From assembly GCA_019509895.1 (NCBI GenBank), contig JAEKLK010000208.1, positions 1 through 20,935 on the forward strand: 20,935 bases of DNA, read 5' to 3'. Position numbers and translations under genes: made by a program. Under the pieces are notes generated by a model that saw nothing but the letters and a program-made list of their open reading frames with translations, did not search any database and was not told the origin of the DNA. This DNA is from Betaproteobacteria bacterium. GTDB taxonomy: Bacteria > Pseudomonadota > Gammaproteobacteria > Burkholderiales > SG8-39. Position 1 is the stretch's first letter, and the number at the start of each line of letters is the position of its first letter. Shown here piece after piece: positions 1-7,688 of this stretch.

Positions 1-1
1 C

Positions 2-82
2 GAAGCGCAGGTCGCCGAGTGCGCGCACGTGGGCGAGCTGGTGGAGTTTCTCGACCGCTCCAAGCGCGGCATCATCCGCTAA
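2..82 (+). CDS. lpxA: UDP-N-acetylglucosamine acyltransferase LpxA, C-terminal 26 residues (partial)
   Basis: The window opens inside an open frame that ends at TAA 80-82. Its last residues, LVEFLDRSKRGIIR, match the usual LpxA carboxyl end (a hydrophobic helix followed by S-K-R-G-I-x-R). LpxA transfers an R-3-hydroxyacyl chain from ACP to UDP-GlcNAc in the first cytoplasmic step of lipid A synthesis. The identification rests on this short tail and on lpxB starting 5 bp downstream, the common lpxD-fabZ-lpxA-lpxB order. Nothing can be said about the catalytic left-handed beta-helix, which lies outside the window. Confidence 0.8.
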   Translation, partial: EAQVAECAHVGELVEFLDRSKRGIIR

Positions 83-87
83 AGCGC

Positions 88-1245
88 ATGCCGAGACAGC
101 TGCGCGTCGGCATGGTGGCCGGCGAGGCGTCGGGGGATCTCCTCGCCTCGCACCTGATCGCCGCGCTCAAGCGCAAGCGCCCGGATATCGCGTTCGCCGG
201 CATCGGCGGGCCGCGCATGGCGGCGGAGGGCTTCGAGTCCCACTTCCCGATGGACAAGCTCTCGGTACGCGGCTACGCCGAGGCGCTGCGCCACTACCGC
301 GAGATCATGGGCATCCGCTCGAGCCTGGCGCGCAGCTTGCTACGCGAGCGGCCCGACCTTTTCATAGGCGTCGACTCCTCCGACTTCAACCTGAACCTGG
401 AGCGCAAGCTCAAGAAGGCGGGCATCCCGGCGATCCACTACGCCAGCCCGGCGGTGTGGGCTTGGCGGCGCTGGCGCGTGCGCCGCATCGCGCGCTCGGT
501 GAACCGCATCCTCGTCATGTTCCCGTTCGAGGAGCCGATCTACCAGGCGGCGGGCGTGCCGGTCACCTACGTCGGCCACCCGCTCGCCGACATCATCCCC
601 CTCGACCCGCCGAAGGACGAGGCGCGCGCCGCGCTTCGTCTTCCTTCCGGGAAGATGATCATCGCGCTCCTTCCGGGCAGCCGCCGCTCGGAGCTCGAGT
701 ACATGGCGGGCGCTTTCGTGCTCGCGGCACATCGCTTCCGGCAGGAGATCCCCGACGTGCACTTCGTCTGCCCGATGGTGACGCGCGAGACGCGCGAGCT
801 TTTCGAGCGCGCGATCCACGAGCACCAGCGCACCGATCTGCCGCTGACGCTGCTCTTCGGCCATTCGCACGAGGCGCTCGCCGCCGCCGACCTGGTGCTG
901 GTGGCGAGCGGCACCGCCACCCTCGAAGCGGCGCTTTTCAAGCGACCCATGGTGATCGCCTACCGGCAGTCTCCGATAACATGGGCGCTGATGCGCCAGA
1001 TGCTCTACCTGCCCTACGTCGGCATGCCGAACATCCTCGCCGGCGAGCGGCTGGTGCCGGAACTCCTGCAGGACCAGGCGACGCCCGCGAACCTTGCCGG
1101 CGCGCTGCTCACCCTGGTGCGCGACACCGCCGCGCAACGCCGCCAGGTCGAGCGCTTCCGAGAATTCCATGAACTCCTTCGATGCAACGCCGCCCAGCGC
1201 GCGGCCGACGCGGTGCTCGAAGTGCTCGCTCATGCCGGTCCCTAG
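88..1245 (+). CDS. lpxB: Lipid-A-disaccharide synthase LpxB
   Basis: LpxB joins UDP-2,3-diacylglucosamine and lipid X (2,3-diacylglucosamine 1-phosphate) into the beta-1,6-linked lipid A disaccharide at the inner face of the cytoplasmic membrane (GT19 family). The 385-residue product has the expected family length. Visible signatures are the N-terminal VGMVAGEASGD, the IGVDSSDFNL segment, ASPAVWAWRRWRVRRI, the GHPLAD segment, and LLPGSRRSE followed by VASGTATLEAAL in the C-terminal nucleotide-binding half. The frame stays open back to position 19. ATG 88 is preferred because it lies 5 bp after the lpxA stop and matches the family's start. The end overlaps rnhB by 14 bp, so the genes are very probably cotranscribed and coupled. 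Confidence 0.96.
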   Translation: MPRQLRVGMVAGEASGDLLASHLIAALKRKRPDIAFAGIGGPRMAAEGFESHFPMDKLSVRGYAEALRHYREIMGIRSSLARSLLRERPDLFIGVDSSDFNLNLERKLKKAGIPAIHYASPAVWAWRRWRVRRIARSVNRILVMFPFEEPIYQAAGVPVTYVGHPLADIIPLDPPKDEARAALRLPSGKMIIALLPGSRRSELEYMAGAFVLAAHRFRQEIPDVHFVCPMVTRETRELFERAIHEHQRTDLPLTLLFGHSHEALAAADLVLVASGTATLEAALFKRPMVIAYRQSPITWALMRQMLYLPYVGMPNILAGERLVPELLQDQATPANLAGALLTLVRDTAAQRRQVERFREFHELLRCNAAQRAADAVLEVLAHAGP

Positions 1246-2077
1246 CGCGCTGGTTTGCGGCGTCGACGAGGCGGGTCGCGGCCCGCTCGCCGGTCCGGTC
1301 TACGCCGCCGCCGTGATTCTCGACCCGGCGCGGCGGATTAACGGCCTCGCCGATTCCAAGGTGCTCGAGCCCGAGCGGTGCGAGGTGCTCGCGAGCCGTA
1401 TCAAGGAGCGCGCCACCGCCTGGTCGGTCGCCCACGCGACGGTGGAGGAGATCGACCGGCTGAACATCTTCCACGCCTCGATGCTCGCCATGCGCCGGGC
1501 CGTCCAGGGCCTCGGCGTGCGGCCGGAGGAGGCGTGGATCGACGGCAACGTCTGCCCGCGCGAGCTCGGCTGCGCCGCCCGGGCGTTCGTCGACGGCGAC
1601 GCGCGCCACAAACCCATTTCCGCCGCCTCCATCCTCGCAAAGACCGCGCGCGACGCCGTGATGACGGCGCTCCACGAGCGTTACCCCCAGTACGGCTTCG
1701 CCGGCCACAAGGGCTATGCCACCCCCGAGCACCTGCAGGCGCTCGGCCGCCACGGCCCCTGCGAGATCCACCGGCGGAGCTTCTACGCCGTGCGCATCTT
1801 CTTTCAGGGCGATCTCTTCGCCCCGGTCTGGAACTCGATGACCGAGGAGCTTCGCATCCGCAGCTACCGCATGTGTTGCGACGCCACGAAGCTCGCCATG
1901 GGCACCGCGCTCATCGGCCAGCGCGCCAAGCTCGACAAGTTCGACCGCGAGCGCAAGCGCCTGCAGCGCAGCTACGCCGACGTGCGAAAGACCGCCGACG
2001 CCGCGGCACACGTTGACCTCGTCGACCAGATGCTGCGCAAGGCGCGGCACGAGTTGCGCGCCAAGCGTCCTAATTGA
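1232..2077 (+). CDS. rnhB: Ribonuclease HII with C-terminal extension
   Basis: RNase HII cuts RNA in RNA/DNA hybrids and removes single ribonucleotides from DNA. The N-terminal ~190 residues are a complete type 2 RNase H: CGVDEAGRGPLAGPV carries D12 and E13, AWIDGN carries D104, and the GDARHKPISAASILAK block carries the fourth acidic residue near D123. ATG 1232 is chosen because it sits 10 residues before the DEAGRG motif. The usual family length is about 200 residues, ending near H-R-R-S-F (residues 180-184). Here the frame continues without a stop to 281 residues. The extra ~85 residues are very rich in Lys/Arg/Asp/Glu and look helical. I do not recognise the extension. An in-frame ATG at 1838 (residue 203) has no convincing ribosome site before it. 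Confidence 0.93.
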   Translation: MPVPSALVCGVDEAGRGPLAGPVYAAAVILDPARRINGLADSKVLEPERCEVLASRIKERATAWSVAHATVEEIDRLNIFHASMLAMRRAVQGLGVRPEEAWIDGNVCPRELGCAARAFVDGDARHKPISAASILAKTARDAVMTALHERYPQYGFAGHKGYATPEHLQALGRHGPCEIHRRSFYAVRIFFQGDLFAPVWNSMTEELRIRSYRMCCDATKLAMGTALIGQRAKLDKFDRERKRLQRSYADVRKTADAAAHVDLVDQMLRKARHELRAKRPN

Positions 2078-2820
2078 TCCTGCGCTCCCGCGACAACGCC
2101 CAGGTGAAGCGCTGGGCGAAGCTCGCGCGCGACAGCCGCTTGCGGCGCTCCGAGCGCCGGCTTCTCATTGAAGGCCCGCACCTCGTCGCCGCCGCGCTCG
2201 ACGCCGGCATCGCCCCCATCGCGCTTATCGCGATCGACGCCGCCCTCGCCACCGCCGAGATCAGCGCGCTCGCCCGCCGCTCGCGCGTCGCGCCGACCGT
2301 GCTTTCGGCGACGGCGTTCGCGGCTATCGCCGATGCCCGCACGCCGCAGGGCATTGCCGCAGAAATCGCCCTCCCGGACATCCGGCGGCACGGAGCCAGC
2401 GTGTTCCTCGAAGGGGTGCAGGACGCCGGCAACGTCGGCACGATCGTCCGCACGGCGGCGGCGTTCGGCGTAGGAGAGGTGGTACTCGACCGTCAGTGCG
2501 CCGATCCGTGGTCGCCGAAGGTGCTGCGGGCCGGGCAGGGCGGCCACTTCACGCTCGGCGTACGGCAGGTCGATGATCTCCCGGCCGCCATCCACGCCTT
2601 CGGCGGCCGCATCCTCTGCACCGTAGCGCGCGGTGGGCGGAGTCTGGCGGAGGTCGCGCTTCGCGGACGGTTCGGCTGGGCGTTCGGCGCCGAGGGCGGC
2701 GGGCTCAGTCCCGCCCTGCTCGCGCTCGGGGCGGAAAAGGTGACCATCCCGATGGTGCGCCGGCGCCGACTCACTGAACGTGGCGGTGACCGCGGCCATC
2801 TGCCTGTACGAGGCCGCTAA
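2074..2820 (+). CDS. TrmH/SpoU family rRNA/tRNA 2'-O-methyltransferase, C-terminus frameshifted
   Basis: This is a SAM-dependent 2'-O-ribose methyltransferase of the SPOUT class with an N-terminal substrate-binding domain (SRDNAQVKRW...LIEGPHL) and a knotted catalytic domain. Motif 1 is DAGNVGTIVRTAAAFG, then SPKVLRAGQGGHF; motif 2 is FGWAFGAEGGGLS followed by VTIPM. The final knot motif, normally S-L-N-V-A-x-A, is absent from this frame but is present one frame over: from 2771 the bases read SLNVAVTAAICLYEA, and that frame stays open to TAA 2840-2842. One extra base within 2755-2770 explains this. The start is TTG 2074, sharing TTGA with the rnhB stop. The exact RNA target is not assignable from sequence. 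Confidence 0.85.
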   Translation: MILRSRDNAQVKRWAKLARDSRLRRSERRLLIEGPHLVAAALDAGIAPIALIAIDAALATAEISALARRSRVAPTVLSATAFAAIADARTPQGIAAEIALPDIRRHGASVFLEGVQDAGNVGTIVRTAAAFGVGEVVLDRQCADPWSPKVLRAGQGGHFTLGVRQVDDLPAAIHAFGGRILCTVARGGRSLAEVALRGRFGWAFGAEGGGLSPALLALGAEKVTIPMVRRRRLTERGGDRGHLPVRGR

Positions 2821-3638
2821 TAGATCTGGCGGTGGATCCTAAGCGCGCGCAGGATGGTAGTGGCAATCTCCTCGATCGACTTGGTGGTCGAGTTGATGCT
2901 GTGGATCCCCTCGCGGCGCATCAGGGTCTCGGCCTCTTCCACTTCGTAGCGGCAGTTGTCGAGCGCCGCATAGCGGCTGTCGGGCCGCCGCTCCTTGCGG
3001 ATTTCGTGCAGGCGCTCGGGTGCGATGGTCAGGCCGAAGAGCTTCGGCTTATGCAGCCGCAAGGCTTCCGGTAGCTTCTCGCGCTGGAAGTCCTCGGGGA
3101 TGAGCGGGTAGTTGGCCGCCTTCACGCCGAATTGCAGCGCGAGATATAGGCTGGTCGGGGTCTTGCCGCTGCGCGAGACACCGATCAGGATCACGTCCGC
3201 TTGCGCGAGCTCGCGGTGCGAGGCGCCGTCATCGTGCGCCATGGCGAAATTGATCGCCTCAATGCGCTGGTGGTACTCCTTCTTGTCCATCGCACTGTGG
3301 GAGCGCCCGATCGTATGGCTGGACTTCACGCCCAGGCCCGCTTCCAACGGGTCGATGAACGTCTCGAAGAAATCGAGGAACAGCGCGCGCGCCTTGCGTA
3401 CGATGGCGCGCAGGTCCTGGTTGACCAGCGTGGAGAAGACCACCGGCTGGGTATGAGCGCCTGCGGCTTCCGCCTCGATGCGGGCGAGGCACTCCTCGGC
3501 CTTCTCGGGACTGTCCACGAAAGGCAGGGTGACCTGGTCGAACTCGACGCCCTCGAACTGCGTAAGCAGACTGTGGCCGAGCATCTGCGCGGTGATGCCG
3601 GTGCCATCGGAGACGAAAAACACGGTGCGGCGCTGCAT
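2817..3638 (-). CDS. ppsR: Phosphoenolpyruvate synthase regulatory protein (PSRP, kinase/pyrophosphorylase)
   Basis: PpsR is a bifunctional ADP-dependent kinase and Pi-dependent pyrophosphorylase that switches PEP synthase off and on by phosphorylating and dephosphorylating its catalytic-region threonine. The 273-residue product has the expected length. It starts RRTVFFVSDGTGITA, carries SHTIGRSHSAMD near residues 107-118, and has the P-loop-like GVSRSGKT at 153-160 followed by PTSLYLA. It is divergent from ppsA across only 39 bp, the standard arrangement. Its 3' end overlaps the end of the methyltransferase gene on the other strand by a few bases. All signature residues are present, although its target gene ppsA is broken in this sequence. 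Confidence 0.96.
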   Translation of the reverse strand: MQRRTVFFVSDGTGITAQMLGHSLLTQFEGVEFDQVTLPFVDSPEKAEECLARIEAEAAGAHTQPVVFSTLVNQDLRAIVRKARALFLDFFETFIDPLEAGLGVKSSHTIGRSHSAMDKKEYHQRIEAINFAMAHDDGASHRELAQADVILIGVSRSGKTPTSLYLALQFGVKAANYPLIPEDFQREKLPEALRLHKPKLFGLTIAPERLHEIRKERRPDSRYAALDNCRYEVEEAETLMRREGIHSINSTTKSIEEIATTILRALRIHRQIY

Positions 3639-3677
3639 TATGGGAATAACTTCTTCACGGCAGGCGCCTAAAATACT

Positions 3678-5973
3678 ATGCCAATGCGTCTAGCGTGGTT
3701 GAAAGATCTGCGTCTGACCGACCTGCCGCAGGTCGGCGGCAAGAACGCTTCCCTCGGTGAAATGACGGCCGCCCTGGCCGGCGCCGGCATCCGCGTGCCG
3801 GGCGGTTTCGCGACGACGGCTGAAGCCTTCGCCGAATTCCTGGCCGCCAACGATCTCGAGCGGCGCATCGCCGACAAGCTCAGGAGCCTCGACTGCGACG
3901 ACGTGAATGCGCTGGCCGCGTGCGGCAAGCAGATCCGCGCATGGATCATGGACGCGCCATTCCCGGAGGCGCTTGATCGAGAGATTCGATCGTTCTATCA
4001 ACAGCTTGAGTCCCAGACTTCGAGCGACGCATCATTCGCCGTGCGTTCCTCTGCCACCGCCGAGGACCTGCCGGAGGCGTCCTTCGCCGGACAGCAGGAG
4101 ACCTTCCTCAACATCCGCGGCGTGGAGAACGTGCTTGCCGCCATTCGCCACGTGTACGCCTCGCTGTACAACGACCGGGCGATCTCCTATCGCGTGCACC
4201 ACGGGTTCCAGCATGCCGAGGTTGCACTCTCCGCCGCCGTGCAGCAGATGGTGCGAAGCGACCTCGGGGCGAGCGGCGTGCTTTTCACGCTCGACACCGA
4301 ATCGGGCTTCCGCGACGTGGTATTCATCACCGCGTCTTATGGCCTGGGCGAGCTCGTCGTGCAGGGGGCGGTGAACCCGGATGAGTTCTATGTGCACAAG
4401 CCGATGCTTGAGCGCGGCCGGCCGGCCATCGTGCGGCGCGCGCTTGGTTCCAAGCTGCAGAAAATGGTCTTCGCCAGCAGCCAGGCGGCGGGCAAATCGA
4501 CTCGCACGGTGGACATGCCGGAAGCGGAGCGCCATCGCTTCTCGCTAAGCGACGCCGAAGTGCTCGAGCTCGCGCGCTACGCCGTGGCGATCGAGCGCCA
4601 TTACGGCCGGCCGATGGACATCGAGTGGGGCAAGGACGGCACCGACGGCCGCATCTACGTACTGCAGGCGCGCCCGGAGAGGCAGCGGCACGGTGCGCGT
4701 CATTCCCGAGGCGTCGCAGATGTCGCGCGTCAAGCAGGGCGACGTGCTGGTCACCGACATGACCGATCCCAACTGGGAACCGGTAATGAAGCTCGCCGCC
4801 GCGATCGTCACCAACCGCGGCGGCCGCACCTGCCATGCCGCGATCATCGCGCGGGAGCTCGGCATCCCGGCGGTGGTCGGCACCGCCGACGCGACCCACA
4901 AGCTCAAGGACGGCCAGCCGGTCACCGTGTCCTGCGCCGAAGGCGACACCGGCAGCGTATTCGAAGGCCTGCTGCCCTTCGAGGTCTCAAGCCGGGAGCG
5001 CGGCGAGATGCCGCGCATTCCGGTCAAGATCGCCATGAACGTCGGCAATCCGCAGCTTGCCTTCGAGTTCGCGCAGCTGCCGAACGCCGGCGTCGGCCTC
5101 GCGCGGCTGGAATTCATCATCAACAACGAGATCGGCGTGCATCCGCGCGCGTGCCTCGAATACGACAAGCTCGACGCGCCGCTCAAGCGCAAGATCGCCG
5201 AGGCGGCGCGCGGCTATCCCGACGCGAAAACCTTCTTCATCGAGAAGATGGTCGAGGGCGTCGCCACCATCGCCGCCGCCTTCTGGCCCAAGCCCGTGAT
5301 CGTGCGCCTGTCGGATTTCAAGTCGAACGAATACCGCAAGCTCCTCGGCGGCGAGCGCTACGAGCCGGACGAGGAAAACCCGATGCTCGGCTTCCGCGGC
5401 GCCTCGCGCTACATCTCGCCCTCGTTCCGCGAGTGCTTCGAGCTCGAGTGTGCGGCGCTGCGCAAGGTGCGCGACACCCTCGGCCTTACCAACGTGGAGC
5501 TGATGGTGCCGTTCGTGCGCACGCTCGGCGAGGCGAAGCAGGTCATGGCGCTCCTCGAGCAGAACGGCCTGAAGCGCGGCGCGAACGGCCTGCGCACCGT
5601 TATGATGTGCGAGCTGCCCTCGAACGCCGTGCTGGCGGAGGAGTTCCTCGAGCTCTTCGACGGCTTCTCGATCGGCTCGAACGACCTGACGCAGCTCACC
5701 CTGGGCCTCGACCGCGACTCCGGCCTCGTCGCCGAGGGCTTCGACGAGCGGGATGCAGCGGTGAAAGCGATGCTCGCCATGGCGATCCGCGCCTGTCGCA
5801 AGCACGGCAAGTACGTCGGCATCTGCGGCCAGGGACCCTCAGACCATCTCGATCTCGCGCAGTGGCTGATGGAGCAGGGGATCGAGAGCCTGTCGCTCAA
5901 TCCCGATACGGTGGTTTCTACTTGGCTCGCGCTGGCCGAAGCGCAGCCGGCCAAGAAATCAGCGGCTGCGTAG
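3678..5973 (+). pseudogene. ppsA: Phosphoenolpyruvate synthase, interrupted by an internal deletion/frameshift
   Basis: PpsA makes PEP, AMP and phosphate from pyruvate and ATP for gluconeogenesis. The first 334 codons (3678-4679) are a complete N-terminal ATP-binding domain: VGGKNASLGEM, FAVRSSATAEDLPEASFAGQ, GAVNPDEFYVHKP and DIEWGKDG ending at QARPE. From 4681 a second frame carries the rest: GSGTVRV, the phosphohistidine domain GGRTCHAAIIARELGIPAVVG, and the C-terminal PEP-binding barrel with RLSDFKSNEY, SNDLTQLTLGLDRD and GICGQGPSD. Compared with E. coli PpsA, about 31 linker residues between QARPE and GAGPVKV are missing, roughly 92 bp, out of frame. The original frame runs on by chance to 6068 as nonsense. 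As written no active enzyme is made. The 3' end overlaps smpB by 15 bp, convergent. Confidence 0.93.
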
Positions 5974-6402
5974 CAGCCGCTGCTTTTCCCGATTCCACTC
6001 GCGCTCCCGCTGGTCGGAGCGTTTGTCATGCTGCTGCTTGCCTTTGGCGAGCGCCACGTCGAGCTTGATGCGGCCCTTGGCGTAGTGCAGGTTGAGCGGG
6101 ACCAGTGAATAGCCCCGCTGCTCGACCTTGCCGATGAGGCGCTTGATTTCCTCGGCACGCATGAGGAGCTTGCGCGTGCGGGTGGGCTCGGGAGTGAAGT
6201 GCGTCGACACGGTGGGAAGGGGGCTCACGTGCGCACCGAAGAGGAACAGCTCGGCGCCTTTCACGATCACGTAGGCATCGGCGATTTGCGCCCGGCCGGC
6301 GCGGATCGACTTCACCTCCCAGCCCTCGAGCGCGATTCCCGCCTCGTAGCGCTCCTCGATGAAATAATCGTGGGACGCCTTGCGGTTATCGACGATGGAC
6401 AT
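5959..6402 (-). CDS. smpB: SsrA-binding protein SmpB
   Basis: SmpB binds tmRNA and delivers it to stalled ribosomes in trans-translation. The 147-residue product is complete. It has DNRKASHDYFIEERYEAG, then LEGWEVKSIRAGRAQIADAY (the beta-barrel tmRNA contact face), SPLPTVSTHFTPEPTRTRKLL, and LVPLNLHYAKGRIKLDVALA. The basic tail KGKQQHDKRSDQREREW reaches the ribosomal mRNA channel in the family. The frame is open further upstream to 6669, but ATG 6402 (MSIVDNRKA) matches the family start. It is divergent from ratA across 15 bp, a common pairing. Its last 15 bp overlap the end of ppsA on the opposite strand. Confidence 0.97.
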   Translation of the reverse strand: MSIVDNRKASHDYFIEERYEAGIALEGWEVKSIRAGRAQIADAYVIVKGAELFLFGAHVSPLPTVSTHFTPEPTRTRKLLMRAEEIKRLIGKVEQRGYSLVPLNLHYAKGRIKLDVALAKGKQQHDKRSDQREREWNREKQRLLRSR

Positions 6403-6417
6403 GAAGAATTCTAGAGC

Positions 6418-6858
6418 ATGAAGGAGATCGCTCGATCGGCGATCGTCGAGCACACGCCCGAGCAGATGTACGCGCTGGTCGACGATATCGAGTCCTATCC
6501 GCGCTTCCTGCCGTGGTGCCTGGACGCTAGTGTCGAGCAAATCGGCGGGTGCACGCGCGCCACGCTGACGGCCGGCATGGCGGCCGTTCGCCAGTCGTTC
6601 ACCACCGAGAACGAAAGCCAGCCGGGCCGCGCGATCGACATGCGCCTGGTCGAAGGACCGTTCCGGCACTTCAGCGCCTCATGGCGCTTCGCGCCGCTCG
6701 GCAGCCGCGCCTGCCAGGTCGACTTCGAGCTGCGCTACGAGTTCGCGAGCCGCACGCTCGGTCGCGTGCTCGAGCCGCTGTTCGACAAGATCGCCGACAC
6801 GATGGTCGATGCGTTCACGCGGCGCGCGGACGAGCTATATGGCCAGCATCCGGATTGA
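6418..6858 (+). CDS. ratA: RatA/Coq10-type START-domain protein
   Basis: This is a 146-residue polyketide-cyclase/START-like protein. E. coli RatA was reported to bind 50S subunits and block subunit joining; the mitochondrial relative Coq10 binds ubiquinone, so a lipid-binding role is also possible. The family pattern is intact: VDDIESYPRFLPWC near residues 22-35, the VRQSFTTEN strand, DMRLVEGPFRHFSASWRF, and a C-terminal LEPLFDKIADTMVDAFTRRA helix that closes the cavity. ATG 6418 starts the family-typical sequence directly. The end overlaps rnfH by 20 bp, so the two are probably translated as a coupled pair. There is no signal peptide, so it is cytoplasmic. Confidence 0.94.
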   Translation: MKEIARSAIVEHTPEQMYALVDDIESYPRFLPWCLDASVEQIGGCTRATLTAGMAAVRQSFTTENESQPGRAIDMRLVEGPFRHFSASWRFAPLGSRACQVDFELRYEFASRTLGRVLEPLFDKIADTMVDAFTRRADELYGQHPD

Positions 6859-7099
6859 GGTGGTGTGCGCGACGCGCTCCCGCGCGGACCCGGTGACGGT
6901 GGAGCTGCCGGAGGGTGCGACGGTGCGCGACGCGCTGCAGGCGGCGGGAATCAAGGAGGCCGCCGCACTCGGTATTTTCGGCCGGCGGGTCGCCGGCGAT
7001 ACGCGCCTCGCCCATGGCGACCGCGTCGAGATCTACCGGCCGCTGCTGCTCGATCCGAAGGAGCGGCGGCGCGAACGCGCCGGGCGCCGGCGACGTTAG
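6839..7099 (+). CDS. rnfH: RnfH family ubiquitin-like protein (UPF0125)
   Basis: The 86-residue product has a beta-grasp pattern: IRIEVVCATRS at the N-terminus, PVTVELPEGATVRDALQAAG, then LGIFGRRVAGDTRLAHGDRVEIYRPL. It ends in a basic tail, DPKERRRERAGRRRR, where the family usually has PK(E/D)xRRxRA. The molecular role is not established; the name comes from linkage to rnf genes in some bacteria. ATG 6839 lies inside the end of ratA in another frame, a 20 bp overlap that is common for this pair. The stop (7097-7099) is 1 bp from the convergent stop of the next gene. Confidence 0.92.
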   Translation: MASIRIEVVCATRSRADPVTVELPEGATVRDALQAAGIKEAAALGIFGRRVAGDTRLAHGDRVEIYRPLLLDPKERRRERAGRRRR

Positions 7100-7100
7100 C

Positions 7101-7574
7101 TCAGTTGCACCAGCGGGAAACGGCTTGCTGCGCCCGATCGCTTTGCGCCGCGCGCTGATCGTCGTCCATGAAGATGCGCTCGCCGGCGGCATTTACCGTC
7201 CACATGCGCTGACCGCTTTGCAGCTGCCGCAGGTTGGCCTGCGCCTGCTCGCAGTTGGCGCGCTTTTCGTCTGTCTTGGCGCGCTCCTTGCCGGCGGCTT
7301 GCTCGGCCTTGTCGCGGTCCTGCTGGCGTTTCTGGAACGCCTGCTCGGGCGTGAGCGCCTTCTCCTTGGCGGCGGCGTCCTTCTTGCCCTCGGGCGCGGC
7401 GGCCGACGCCGGTGCGGCGCCTGAGGGCGTCTTGAGTCGGGTCACGCTCGTGGCATCGCCCGGCGGCGTGTCGCCGTACTGCACCTTGCCGTTCGTATCG
7501 ACCCATTTATAGGTCTGCGCGGAAGCGGCGGCGGCGAAAGCAATCGCAAGCAGCGTCAGCAGTATCCGGTTCAT
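7101..7574 (-). CDS. DUF4124 domain-containing exported protein
   Basis: This 157-residue protein has a clear signal peptide: MNR, a hydrophobic core LLTLLAIAFAAAAS, and AxA-like cleavage near ASA-Q20. Immediately after comes the DUF4124 signature TYKWVDTNGKVQYGDTPPGD. The middle (about 52-70) is Ala/Pro-rich and probably disordered. Residues about 75-120 are Gln/Lys/Arg/Glu-rich and likely a coiled coil. C108 and C156 could form a disulfide in the periplasm. DUF4124 proteins are very common beside guaB in Betaproteobacteria, but their function is unknown. It is transcribed away from guaB and converges on rnfH with a 1 bp gap. Confidence 0.9.
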   Translation of the reverse strand: MNRILLTLLAIAFAAAASAQTYKWVDTNGKVQYGDTPPGDATSVTRLKTPSGAAPASAAAPEGKKDAAAKEKALTPEQAFQKRQQDRDKAEQAAGKERAKTDEKRANCEQAQANLRQLQSGQRMWTVNAAGERIFMDDDQRAAQSDRAQQAVSRWCN

Positions 7575-7602
7575 TGTTATGTCAACGCTCCATCCCTTGG
7601 GT

Positions 7603-7619
7603 GGATGACATTGTCGTCC
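7603..7619. promoter_or_regulatory. Imperfect dyad upstream of the guaB promoter
   Basis: GGATGAC and GTCGTCC form 7-bp arms around ATT with a single mismatch. The dyad lies between the divergent DUF4124 and guaB starts, just upstream of the guaB promoter elements. It is a possible operator for either gene. No known regulator motif is recognised. Confidence 0.3.
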
Positions 7620-7636
7620 AATTTGGCGCCGGCCCT

Positions 7637-7664
7637 CTTGGGCAAATGACCGCTCGCGTATAAT
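7637..7664 (+). promoter_or_regulatory. Probable sigma-70 promoter of guaBA
   Basis: A perfect -10 hexamer TATAAT occupies 7659-7664, 25 bp before the guaB ATG. A weak -35 candidate, CTTGGG at 7637-7642 (or TTGGGC at 7638-7643), lies 15-16 bp upstream, shorter than the ideal 17. Transcription would start near 7671, leaving a leader of roughly 18 bases. This is the only strong -10 match in the divergent gap. Confidence 0.6.
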
Positions 7665-7688
7665 GCTGCTTTGCGAGAAAGCGATTCC

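Noticed and set aside
3639..3677. TAAAAT at 3669-3674 as the ppsA -10 box
   Set aside because: It lies only 3 bp before the start codon, would need a leaderless transcript, and has no convincing -35. Left unassigned.
4680..6068. Continuation of the first ppsA frame as a 796-residue protein close to normal PpsA length
   Set aside because: The length match is coincidental. After QARPE the translation is Arg/Ala-rich nonsense, while all remaining PpsA motifs are in the adjacent frame.
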